From contig KV748184.1 in NCBI GenBank assembly GCA_001692895.1, positions 2,232,001 through 2,296,000 on the forward strand: 64,000 nt of DNA, in the 5' to 3' direction. The translations under genes and the position numbers were made by a program. Shown here piece by piece: positions 38,919-49,679 of the stretch (position 1 is the stretch's first letter; each line of letters opens with the position of its first letter). The notes under the pieces were generated by a model. It had not been told where the DNA came from. It saw only the letters and a list, made by a program, of their open reading frames with translations, and ran no database searches. The stretch comes from Cenococcum geophilum 1.58 (taxonomy: Eukaryota > Ascomycota > Dothideomycetes > Gloniales > Gloniaceae).

Positions 38919-39114
38919 CAGGAAAAAAAATTTTGGGCACGTTGTCGCAAGCGAAAATCGGGGTCTGCAAAACCTGCGTAAGTCGCGATTTTAGCGATTT
39001 GCGGCAACTTGCGGCGATTTGCTATAAATACATAGGCTACCCATATAAATCGCCGCAAATTACGACTTAAGTAGACCCTAATTTTCGGCTGTAATAAAAA
39101 CGCAATAAAAATAC

Positions 39115-40725
39115 TATAAAGCTCTACACAAAGCTCTACACAAAGCTCTGCACGAAGCTCTGCACAAAGCTCTACACGAAGCTCTGCACAAAGCTCTGCA
39201 CGAGGCTCTGCACAAAGCTCTACACGAAGCTCTGCACGAAGCTCTGCACGAGGCTCTGCACAAAGCTCTACACGAAGCTCTGCACGAAGCTCTGCACGAA
39301 GCTCTGCACGAGGCTCTGCACCAAAGCTCTACACGAAGCTCTGCACGAAGCTCTGCACGAAGCTCTATACGAAGCTCTGCGTATAGAGGCTCTATTTACG
39401 AGGCTCTGCACGAAGCTCTACACGAGGCTCTGCACGAAGCTCTACACGAGGCTCTGCACGAAGCTCTACACGGAGGCTCTGCACGAAGCTCTACACGAAG
39501 GCTCTGCACGAAGCCTCTACACGAAGCTTTGCCACGAAGCTCTACACGAGGCTCTGCACGAAGCTCTACACGAAGCTTTGCACGAAGCTCTACACGAAGC
39601 TTTGCCACGAAGCTCTACACGAAGCTCTGCACGAAGCTCTGCACGAAGCTCTATACGAAGCTCTGCGTATAGAGGCTCTGTACGAGGCTCTGCACGAAGC
39701 TCTACACAAGGCTCTGCACGAAGCTCTACACGAAGCTTTGCACAAAGCTCTACACGAGGCTCTGCACGAAGCTCTATACGAAGCTTTGCACGAAGCTCTA
39801 CACAAAGCTTTGCACGAAGCTCTACACAAGGCTCTACACGAAGCTCTACACGAAGCTCTACACGAAGCTCTACACAAAGCTCTACACGAAGCTCTATACG
39901 AAGCTCTATACAAAGCTCTATACAAAGCTCTGCATAAAGCTCTACACGAAGCTCTACACGAGGCTCTGTACGAAGCTCTATACGAAGCTTTGCACAAAGC
40001 TTTATATAAAGCTCTATACGAAGCTCTACACGAAGCTCTATACAAAGCTCTATATAAAGCTTTACGCGAGGCTCTACACGAAGCTCTATATAAAGCTTTA
40101 TATAAGGCTCTGTATAAGGCTCTACACAAAGCTCTATATAAAGCTCTGCACGAAGCTTTATATAAAGCTCTATATATAGAGGCTCTATACAAGGCTCTGC
40201 ACGAAGCTCTATATAAGGCTCTGCACGAAGCTNTACACNAAGCTCTACACAAAGCTCTATATAAAGCTCTGCACGAAGCTCTATACAAAGCTCTATATAA
40301 AGCTTTATATAAGGCTCTATACAAGGCTCTATACGAAGCTCTGCGTATAAAGGCTCTATATAAGACTCTACACAAAGCTCTATATAAGGCTCTATATAAA
40401 GCTCTACACGAAGCTCTACATAAAGCTCTATATAAAGCTCTATACAAAGCTCTATACGAAGCTTTGCGCGAGGCTCTATATAAAGCTCTATATAAAGCTT
40501 TATACAAGGCTCTATATAAGGCTTTATATAAAGCTCTGCATAAAGCTCTATATAAGGCTCTATACGAAGCTCTATATATAAAGGCTTTGCATAAGGCTTT
40601 ACGCAAAGCTCTATATACGGAGGCTCTATACGAAGCTCTATACGAAGCTTTATACAAAGCTCTATGTATAGAGGCTCTATATAAGGCTTTGTGCGATATA
40701 CGGAGGCTCTACATAAAGCTCTATA
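39115..40725. repeat. 12-bp minisatellite, about 130 units
   Basis: Tandem GCTCTRCACRAA units (variants GCTCTATAYAAA, GCTTTGCACGAA). Occasional GCTCTGCGTATAGAG-type spacers occur at about 39375, 39660, 40170 and 40340. The 3' half is more AT-rich (TATATAAA forms) than the 5' half. The 12-bp period lacks stops in several frames, which produces long accidental ORFs on both strands (ALHEALYEA-type and CRASCRA-type peptides). Confidence 0.95.
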
Positions 40726-40879
40726 TCGGGTCCCCGCTATATTCCTAATAGCCTCTATATATACCTCTACTAAATATACCCCTTATCTATATACCTAGGT
40801 AGCCACCTTATTTTTTACCCTTCCTTCCTTATATCCTCCCTACTTAGGAAGGCACTAAAACGGCAGCTAGCTAAGGACC

Positions 40880-40985
40880 GTTACCAGAACTAGATGACCG
40901 TTAACCGTCGCCAGAACTAGATAACTATTGACCGTTGCCAGAACTAGATAACCGTCGACCGTCGCCAGAGCTAGATAACTACTAT
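40880..40985. repeat. ~20-bp minisatellite in element A
   Basis: About five units of an ACCGTCGCCAGAACTAGATA-type sequence. The homologous array in copy B is at 60445-60855. Confidence 0.85.
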
Positions 40986-41094
40986 TTAAATATATAGCTA
41001 GCAAATAGCTATAGAGAACAATTCGAATTAATACGATTAATTAATTAATTAAATTAGGCGGAGCCTTTAATTGGGCCGACCTTTCCCCTAAATT

Positions 41095-41325
41095 ATAGAT
41101 AGATAGGTATAGACAGTAGCACAAATAGGAGGCACAGACGGTAGGTATAGATGGTAGGTATAGACAGGTAGGCATAGACAGGTAGCATAGATAGGTAGGT
41201 ATAGACAGATAGGTATAGATAGTAGGCATAGACAGGTAGGCATAGATAGTAGGCATAGATAGTAGGTATAGGTAGGTATAGATAGATAGACAGATAGATA
41301 GGTAGGTAGGCAGGCAGGCAGGCAC
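41095..41325. repeat. GATAGGTAGGCATA-type minisatellite in element A
   Basis: Imperfect units of about 10-14 bp (TAGACAGGTAGGCATAGA and relatives). The minus-strand 94-codon ORF here is a product of the repeat. The homologous array in copy B is at 60905-61315. Confidence 0.88.
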
Positions 41326-41464
41326 TAGGCCTAGTTAGGAAATTAGTATACAGCTAGCAGATCGTTAGGAATACCGCCAATTAATAATTTAGAGCCTTTA
41401 TAAAGGGTATTCCCCTTATCTTAATTGCTTAATAAATAGCTCTATATTTTATATAGTTATATAA

Positions 41465-41560
41465 GAATATAAAATATACAAAATATAAAATGTATAAAAT
41501 GTGCAAAATGTGTAAAATATATAAAATATATAAAATATATAAAACGTGTAAAATATATAA
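41465..41560. repeat. AT-rich 10-11-bp array near right end of element A
   Basis: AAAATGTATA/AAAATGTGCA units. The same array in inverted orientation appears at 63795-63915 in copy C. Confidence 0.85.
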
Positions 41561-41763
41561 GCTCTGCGCGTTTGCTGCGAGTTACTATAAAATGCGCAGG
41601 CTCTGTGCAGTTTGCTACAAGTTACTGTAAAATACGTAGGCTCTATATAGTTTGCCGTAAAATGCGCAAACCACACAAGACTATATACAACTGCCGCGAC
41701 CGTACAGTTTGCCGCAAATTGCCGCAAACTGCAACAACGAGCCCGAAAAAAAATTTCCTGATG

Positions 41764-44700
41764 ATAGAAGAAACAACTTTACCTATTAGTTATAATTTTA
41801 GGAGATCTAATAGCCTATAAAGGAGGGATTATTAATCTTAAAACAGGACCTATTTAGATAACCATTAAAGGGAGATAAATTAAGATGTCTTTTAATATCC
41901 TACTATTAGGACGAAATAAGGCAGTATTAGAAATGCCTTAGTTATAGAAATATAACCTAAGGATTAATTAGATTACAGGGCAGGTCGATATTAAAGATAC
42001 TTAACGCTATAAGATATAACAATAAACCAAGTTAGTATAGTACTAAGTTAGAGTAATATATAAAGAGACTAAGCAAAGCTTAAGCTATATACTAAAAAGA
42101 TACTATAAGTATAGCAAAAAACTATAGAGCCTAAAAAGTAAAAAGCTAGTAGATTATATAGTATGGGACTATAAAATAGAGTTAGAACTAGAAATAAGTC
42201 TAAGGTTCTTTCCAACCTATAAGCTTATAAAAGAAGAGTTTAGAGTACTTAAAGAGTTTATCTAGGAAAACTTATAAAAGGGATATATTAGACTATTATA
42301 GTTATTAGTAGGTTATCNAGTANTATTTATACTAAAGAANAANNGAAAACTTAGGTTATNNATNNACTATANNNAGTTAAATAGTATTACTTAAAAGGAT
42401 AGGTATCCTTTACCCTTAATTAGCAAAATTTAAGATCGGATAGGTAACGCGCAAATCTTTATAAAGATAGATCTAAGATAGGTATACCATTAGATTAAAA
42501 TTAAGGAAGGTAATAAATAAAAGACAGCTTTTAAGTTAAGAGAAGGACTATATAAGCTATTAGTTATACAATTTAGATTAATAAATATACCAGCAACGTT
42601 TTAGAAAAGGATTAATAGTATATTAGGAGAACACCTTAATAAGTTTATTATAGCATACCTTAACAATATTATTATCTACTTAATAATAGAGGAAGAGCAC
42701 GGGGAACACGTTAAATAGGTCTTAAAAAGACTATAGGAAGAATAAATACTAGTAGCAATTAAGAAATACGAGTTCTTTATAAGGAAGACCGATTTTATTA
42801 AATTTATTATTAAACTAGGTTATATTAGTATAAACCTAAAAAAGATTAAAGCTATAGTAAGTTAGTAAGAACTGGAGAATATAATATAGTTAAGGTTATT
42901 TTTAGGGGTTTGCAACTACTATAGAAGGTTTATAGCATAATAGTTAAAGAATATTAAACTATTTACTAGGCTTATAAAGAAAGAGGAACTATAGGCATAG
43001 GAAGATAAATAAAAGAAGTTATTTAAGGAACTTAAGGAGCTGTTTACCTAGGAGTTAATCCTTAAAATATACCAACTAGGACTAGATACAGTTGTAGAAA
43101 TAGATATATTAGACTATATACTAGGAGTATATTTACTATAGAAGCACAAGGACGTATAGCATCCAGTATTATACTATAGTAGAAAGATAATACTATTAGA
43201 GTTAAACTATAACGTCTACAATAAGGAGTTATTAGGTATAGTTATAGTACTAAAGGAATAGAGAGCATTCTTATAAGGCGCAGAGAAACTATTTATAGTT
43301 AAGATAGATTATAAGAACCTAATAGGGTTCCTAATAATAAAAGAACTTAATTAGAAATAGGTTAAATAAGCGAAGATGCTTGCAGAATACTATTTCGAGA
43401 TTTAGTATACTAAAGGAACTAAAAATATAAGGGTAGACGTACTTAGCAGAAAAGCTAAACTACAAAATAATAAGAAGCCATTAGGAGCAATGCTACGTAG
43501 AGATAAGGATAGATAGATTAGATATAACTACCTTAAACTAGCAGTAACTTAAGAGAATAACGAACTAAAAAGAATCTATAAGATACTAAAAAGCTTTTAG
43601 GTATAAAGAATTCTAAAAGTATAGCTAGAAGATCTATAGATAGATATATACAAAAATTAAGAAGCAAAGTATATTCTAAAAAGTATAGCAGAGTAGTTTA
43701 TGGAAGATTTTTATAAGGGAGTAACTTAAGGGTACAATAAAGCAACAGGCTTAGTGTTAAGACTTTAAAAAGAGTACATTATTAATAAAATCTAGAATAT
43801 TGTAAGAAAAGTAATAAAAAAGTATTTAGATTACTAAAGGAATAAACTAATAAGGTATAAGCTATACGGAGGGCTATAACCTATTAAAATACTAGAGAGA
43901 CTATAGGAGGTCATATTATAGGACTTTATTATTAAGTTACTAAAGTTAAGAGACCCTATTACTAGATAGGAGCACGACGTAATCTTAGTAATAGTGGATA
44001 AGTTAACTAAATAGGGCTACTTTATAGCATGCATAGAAGAGATCTTAGTAGAAAATGTCGCTAGAATCTATATTAAAGAAGTGTTTATAAGATATAAAGT
44101 ACTAAGTAAGATTATATTAGATAGAGACCTAAGATTTATAGCAGCATTTTAGGAGGTATTCTTGGCGGAACAAGGAGTTTAAGTAGTAACTTCTACCGTA
44201 TATTACCTACAAATAGACGGTTAAATAGAAAGATTAAATTAGACGCTAGAATAGTATCTAAGACATTATATTAATTATACGCAGAATAGTTAGGTATTGT
44301 TATTACCAGTTACCCGTGACGTTTTGGTTTTCGTAAACTCAACCAACACCACCTCGCTAGCTAGGTGGCTGCCAGCACGGTGCACAGCCCAGCAAGGAAC
44401 CCAGCCGATTTTAACTAGCGATTGCTAACAAAACGAAAATTCCTTTAAAACTAAGATAATAAACCACATAGTATATATTATTATAATCTAAATTGGTAGA
44501 AATAATAAAAAGTCCTATCTCTTTATACCTGCTCACTTTTTAAATATTAAACTCTCTCTAGGAATAAAATCGTTATTTTTTAGTAGAGAGATAATTAAGG
44601 TTTTTGCGGTTTTAAATTTTATAAAAGTATAGTAGATTTTAATACTTTAAAAAGTGAGCAAGTATAGAAAGATAGTAATAATAAAGAGTTTTAGCAAGTT

Positions 44701-45560
44701 TAATTATACTATTTATATAGTCTATAGTTTATTATTAAAGTTTTAAATTTTTTGACCGATTTTTGGTTTTGTTAGCGATTTGCTAGTTAAATTTTTCTGG
44801 GTTCCTTGCTGGGCTGTGCACCGTGCTAGCGGTCACTACCTTGGGAGTGACAAATTGAGTTCCACGAAATTTGAAAAGTCACGGGTATATAGTTTATATA
44901 TAACGCAACACTATAAGAAGGAATAGGTATATTACTATTTAAGGCAAATTATAGATATAAGCTAAGAATATTATTATTACTATAATAAGTAAAGAAAACA
45001 AGTAGTATAGCTAAAGAAAGAATAAAGATACTAATAAATCTTTATATAGACCTTATAGAATTAGTAAAAAAGGTATAAGAAAGAATAAAAAAGTACTATA
45101 ACGCTAAGAGATCTAAGGGACCAGATCTTAAGAAGGAAGATAAAGTATAGCTACTATATAAAAATTTTAAGAGTTAATAACTAAGTAAGAAGTTAGATTA
45201 CGTTAGACTAGGACCTTTTAAAATTATATAAAGGATTTTACTAGTTACGTTTAAGTTAAACCTACTAGCTAAAATAAAGATCTACCCTATATAATATATT
45301 ATAATGCTAGAGCCAGTATATAGGAATATTAAGCTACTAGTTTACGAAGTAGAGATGTATAGAGAATAAGAAGAAGACAAATAGCAAGTTTTAAAGATTA
45401 TTAGTTATAAGGACGTTAATAATAAAATATAGTATAAGGTTAAGTGGATAGGCTATAATAAGACTACCTAGGAACTACTATAGAATCTAAATAATGCTAT
45501 AGGAAAGGTATAGGAGTATTAGAAGAAAATAGGTTAGGTAATATTAAGAAGGAACTAAAG
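41764..45560 (+). pseudogene. Pol of host Gypsy (PR-RT-RH-IN), split by a MITE
   Basis: Collinear with 25150-28390 of the nested Gypsy. The polymerase box reads YLNN (about 42657-42668) in place of YLDD. RNase H lies near 43290-43450 and integrase near 43700-44310. A TA-flanked MITE interrupts the integrase at 44313-44885, and the frame resumes at 44888 and runs to the chromodomain-like tract near 45430-45500. RIP-type stops throughout; Ns at 42318-42374. Confidence 0.85.
44313..44885. mobile_element. 573-bp TA-flanked MITE
   Basis: Starts CCCGTGAC and ends GTCACGGG, with TA on both sides (44311-44312, 44886-44887). Removing it restores AGTTATATAGTTTATA as in the related Gypsy at 27709-27724. 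A second pair of long inverted arms lies inside (44372-44440 and 44762-44835, containing GGTGCACAGCCCAGCAAGGA and its complement). It has no coding capacity. This fits a Tc1/mariner-type MITE. Confidence 0.85.
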
Positions 45561-46265
45561 ATAAAGGAATTAGTTAAAGGTAATAAACGAGCCAGGTTAT
45601 CTAGAGGATTTACCACTAGTATATTAGTTGTTTCCGCCTCTCCTTAATTAAAACCCCTTTTAGCCTCCTTAACCTTAAGCTTAAATAGACCTTACTCTAC
45701 TAAGCGAAGCTCTTTTAAGTATACCTTTTTATAAACCTTTACTAGATGGCTTAGGTAAGTATAAGTATCTAGTTAAGCTTTTAGAGCCTAAGATACTTTA
45801 TTAGAATAATACTAAACTTTAGCTAGAGCCTTAGCTAGCTTACTTTCTAGTTTTTTAGCCGCTACTAATACGCGTAACTCTAGAGTAGATTAGATAAAGA
45901 ACTAGATGACTATAAAGAATAACAAGATATATATACTTAGCGTTAGAGATAGATTAAATATTATAGGAAAATCGCATATTTGCTCGCGTACACTTAGTAT
46001 AGGAAGAAGGTTAGTAACTAGATAGAGATGCGATTATAATATATACTAACTTCTTCTCCGCATAATAAGAATAGGATAGTATAACTTTACTAAGTAACAG
46101 AATAAACGTCACCAGCTAGTTATAATAATTAAATATAAAAGATCTAATAAAAGGCATTAAGAATAATAAAGGTTATTAAATTAAAGACGGGAATACTATA
46201 CCTTTAATAGACAACTTAAAGATAGGAGATATCTTTAAGGACAAAGATAAAGAGGATGGAGATGG

Positions 46266-46688
46266 TGTTACGGACCTTATATTAGCAGTAGTGCGACTAT
46301 TAAGGATAGATATAAATGGGTTAGTTAAAATAGTATAGGAGGCGCTAAAACCAATTAAGCTATAAAATAAGGGGTAGCTAAGTTATATAGCCAGTTATGT
46401 TATAAGTTCGGAATATAAGAACATAGGAACGTAGGAACGCAACGTACTAACGTATTAACGTACTAATGTACTTAACCTTTACTATAGGGAGGAGTTATAT
46501 ATTTAAAGACGTATGGTCTCTATAGATAGTTTCCCTTCTCTTCTTTGTAGTAAATCTTAGAATACAATTAGAGTTAATCTATTAGGCAACTACTCCACCA
46601 GTTATATTTACGTTATTAACTATTCTATACCTATATACCCAGCCCATTAACAAGTCCACCGTAGTATTTCCTATAAGGCTTTATTATA
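46266..46688 (+). repeat. Right LTR of host Gypsy
   Basis: A 423-bp LTR preceded by a purine-rich tract (AAAGAGGATGGAGATGG, about 46249-46265). It starts TGTTACGG and ends ATTATA. Confidence 0.85.
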
Positions 46689-46693
46689 ATAAG

Positions 46694-47560
46694 ACTAAAA
46701 GCTTCTTTATATAATTTATACTTTTTTAAAGCTATTCTACCGTATAATATTAGAGACATAAGGGGATTACGTAACACTTAATTAAGTACTCTTTACAATG
46801 GATGTACTTATTAAATATATAGAGAACTCTCTTATATAACTCTTCTTCTAACTACTTTATTTAAGCTAAAGCTAATATTATATAATAGGTACTCTTTAAA
46901 TTAAATAAAGCTCTTTTACTTTAAGTAAAAAATGTATAGGTAAAGTTTAATAAGTACTACCAGAGAACAGATAACTCGCCTCTTTACGCCACTACGCTTA
47001 TTCTTTACCTAAATCGTTATATAAAGTATATTAAAACATTTTAGAAGAAAGAGTAGTAGAAAATAATACTTCTAAAGGTCTAATAGCTCTAGGAAATATA
47101 CTAAGAATAAAAAAAGCCTTCTCTTTAAATAGTATTATATAATAAGCTATTATAAGATAAGTATAAGGAACCTAATAAGTACGATTAAATTATAAATAAG
47201 TTAAATAAAAAGGTTACTTGACTAGCAAGCTAGGATAAGTATAATAACTACTGCTCTAAAGCACCGTACGAAATTAAAGTTTCTCTACTTTAGTGGTGGT
47301 CTTAAGAACAATAAATAAAGCGCTAGCCGCGGCTTTTACTTTTTATAAGAGAGGTACTTTTAATTCTAGCTATAAGTAACAAACCAGAGAGAGTATTTTT
47401 AGAAGGGCGTTATATAGTATTATAGGAGAGAATATAGCTTAGATTATAGAACCTTAAGAAGACGGAGTATATAAAGAGCTAGCACCGGAGTAGGATTTTA
47501 AAAGAAATATAGTAGTTGTATAAAGAAAGGTATATAAGAGATATATTATATAACGCTAAG
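46694..47560 (+). pseudogene. Outer hAT transposase, segment 3 (C-terminus)
   Basis: Continues segment 2: KLLYIIYTFLKLFYR, LETQGDY and LFTMDVLIKYIENSL near 46700-46840, then an LQWW-like block near 47290. The hAT dimerisation motif NKPERVFLEG (family DEPERVFS) lies at about 47381-47410. RIP-type stops throughout. The end is placed near 47560, where recognisable sequence stops. Confidence 0.78.
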
Positions 47561-48503
47561 GGGAAGGGTATAAGATATATAAATAAAATAGTTTTAGGCA
47601 AAAGGTAACCACTAAAGGCGTATAGGTGGTATAGGTAAATATATACTAACTTTAAACTTAATAGATTATAAGTTTAAATCCTACTAATATTGTCCTTTAT
47701 TGGGAATCGGGCAATATAATTATTTAGTATACTTCCCGTCCTACCATATAAGATATTCTTAGGCAATATTACCATACTGTAAGTAAACTCTCCTCTCTAT
47801 ACGATAAACCTATAACTAACTAGCCTTAGGATAAGCAAAAGAGGGTAGAAGCTTTACCGGCAATTAATATAGAGGCTTAGGTAGGGGGTATATTAGAGAA
47901 GTAGGTGCGGATAGGGAGGTCTTTATATATAAATACAATTCTAATTTAAAGCCGTAGATCTCTAAGTATAACTATAAGTAACCTATATTACTCGTATAAG
48001 GTAAAGAGCTAATTAATGCTAATTCTAAAAGGCTTATACGGCGACTCCACGTCGTCCGGTAGGCCCTTGCCCCTTTACTAAGTATAGGAGTCTCCTAGGG
48101 TTCTATAGTGGATGTTGTGGAAATTATAAGTAGCGGGATTATAGAGCTTGATGTTCGTCGTACAATAAAAATTCTTAGCCTATAGTGGCGGCGGCGGGAG
48201 CACTAAAGGGTAAGGATTAGATTATGGAACTGGAGGATAATAAGGAATAAATAAAAGCTACTAAAATTTAACTACTGGGTCTCCTCTCTTTTTTACAATT
48301 TTTATTTTATTTTATAGTATCTTATATAAGAAAAAGTATAAATAAAAAGGGTAGAAATTAGTAGGAAAGTTAAGGATATTAGTAGAATTCCCTATGGTCG
48401 CTTATTTAGTAGGGTTAATCAAAAAATTCAATTGATATGATATGATATAATATAATATCGCTTATCGTATCAATCTAATCGATACTGATTTTCGCCCACC
48501 CTG
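47561..48503. other. 3' tail of outer hAT
   Basis: About 940 bp of non-coding DNA before the right terminal repeat. It includes a possible tRNA-like Pol III promoter remnant (about 47615-47690) and a GATATGATATGATATAATAT stretch near 48436-48462 beside the terminal repeat. A small unrecognised insertion cannot be excluded. Confidence 0.5.
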
Positions 48504-48511
48504 CGCATAAC

Positions 48512-49238
48512 TATATATAGGAAGTTCAATCGTATATACTATAGCCCTAGAATAGGCAACACCTACTTATAGCTATTATATACACCTTCTGCCTTAACCC
48601 ACTTCTTTTTATATAATTAAATTAACTTTGCGGTTTTCTAATGTCTATATACTAAAAATAGCTAGTTATTAAAAGCGGTTTCGCGATTATATTATAGTTA
48701 GTTTAGGAAAATACTCTCTATTATACAATCATTGCCGTTAATAAAAGCCTCGCTATTTAGAATAGGTCCTAGAGTTATATACTCTATTCTTCTATAAGGG
48801 AGAACATTAACTGCTAGTATATACGGATATTTAATATCCGCGTTAGAGTCGAATATACTATTAGCCGTAGTAGGATATGCGTATTAAATAGCGTCTATAA
48901 TAAAACTTATAGATATCCGCTTTTAGAGGTTATTAAACTTATTCTTAGCTATATTAACAACCTTATCTAGCTTAAGTTAACGGGTATTATTTAATATTAA
49001 CTACTTAAGGCCCCCTTTAGGCATATATACTCCGCGTAAGGCTCCTCCTATAGTATGCGAATTAAACTTACTAATCTCGCCAATAACCTAATATTAAGTC
49101 TTTTGTTAATAGTTAAAGTTATTATAGATATTATAGATATTATTATAAATAGATAGAGACTTAATTAGTTTCTTAAGAATTATTAACGCTAGAAGTACTA
49201 GTAGAATAAATAAAACTTTTCTTAAAATATTTAGCTAG
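48512..49238. other. Unidentified RIP-mutated relic, part 1
   Basis: AT-rich sequence that hosted both the 35-kb hAT (left side 13210-13315) and the Gypsy at 49244. It has no recognisable domain. It continues at 55127 after the Gypsy target duplication CCTAA. Confidence 0.45.
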
Positions 49239-49243
49239 CCTAA

Positions 49244-49455
49244 TATTACGGCACTAGCAAACTGCCGCAGATTGCCGTCACGTAATAGCAAAGTGCGGTC
49301 ACGTGACCGGAGGATTGTATATAACTTTGAGCAGTGCTTTCATTCTTCCCCTTTCCTTTCTCTAGCTTTAGATCCTCGTTTATAGACAATCCAATTATAT
49401 AGGCCTACGCGTCTCTCTTACCGTATCCGTGCCTTAATTAACCGAGTTACTAACA
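49244..49455 (+). repeat. Left LTR of chromodomain Gypsy
   Basis: 212 bp, starting TATTACGGCAC. It is more RIP-mutated than the right LTR (for example CACGTAATAGCA against CACGTGATGGCA). Confidence 0.92.
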
Positions 49456-49679
49456 TTATCTAAAGCTCATACTACTCTTTCTTCCTAAAAAGGAACTTAA
49501 ATATATCTATAAACCCCAAGGATAGGACCCTAAGGACATCACTAGGACTATAAGGACAGGACAGAACTAAAAGGACACGTATAATACGAACCCTAAGAAT
49601 AGGACACGCACGGACCAAACCCCCCAAAAATAAATAAAACACCGGAAATTACCTAACACCCCTACTACTATACTAAGAA

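Larger units (their letters stand above)
38919..41760. mobile_element. TIR element A filled with minisatellites
   Basis: Ends are imperfect inverted repeats: CAGGAAAAAAAATTTTGGGC at the left and the inverse of CAGGAAATTTTTTTTCGGGC at the right. Between them lie GCGGCAA/TTGCCGC-rich subterminal DNA, a 1.6-kb 12-bp array, a spacer shared with copy B, a ~20-bp array, a ~14-bp array and an AT-rich 10-11-bp array. No transposase is visible. It splits the host Gypsy protease frame. Target duplication is unclear (AT or GAT-like); relatives at 59535 and 63665 are preceded by TA. Confidence 0.72.
21294..46688 (+). mobile_element. Gypsy LTR retrotransposon with five nested insertions
   Basis: LTRs begin TATTACGG/TGTTACGG and end ATTATA/GTTATA (RIP forms of a TG..CA boundary). 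The 5-bp duplication ATAAG lies at 21289-21293 and 46689-46693. The left LTR is split by another Gypsy element. The body then carries a solo LTR (30145), a Copia element (32799), a minisatellite element (38919) and a MITE (44313). Rejoining across each insertion restores collinearity with the related intact-order Gypsy copy at 21490-29499. Confidence 0.85.
13323..48503 (+). mobile_element. hAT transposon expanded to 35 kb by nested insertions
   Basis: The left end reads CAGGGTAGGCGAAAATC (from 13323). The right end is the inverted copy of CAGGGTGGGCGAAAATC, ending at 48503. Both sides are flanked by CGCATAAC (13316-13323 and 48504-48511), an 8-bp duplication typical of hAT; the left copy overlaps the first base of the terminal repeat. 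The transposase is cut into three pieces (16784-17362, 20594-21293, 46694-~47560) that rejoin once the inserted elements and their duplications are removed. Removing nested DNA leaves a roughly 3.3-kb element. All coding parts are RIP-mutated. Confidence 0.82.

Noticed and set aside
39115-40725. CRISPR-like array
   Set aside because: Units are contiguous with no unique spacers of fixed length, and the context is a eukaryotic nuclear genome.
39396-40748. Long ORFs (70-355 codons) on both strands in the 12-bp array
   Set aside because: They result from a stop-free 12-bp period; the peptide is only the repeat unit and both strands are open equally.
41449-41820. ORFs of 92 and 82 codons at the right end of element A
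   Set aside because: They derive from the AT-rich 10-11-bp array and cross the element border into the Gypsy protease.
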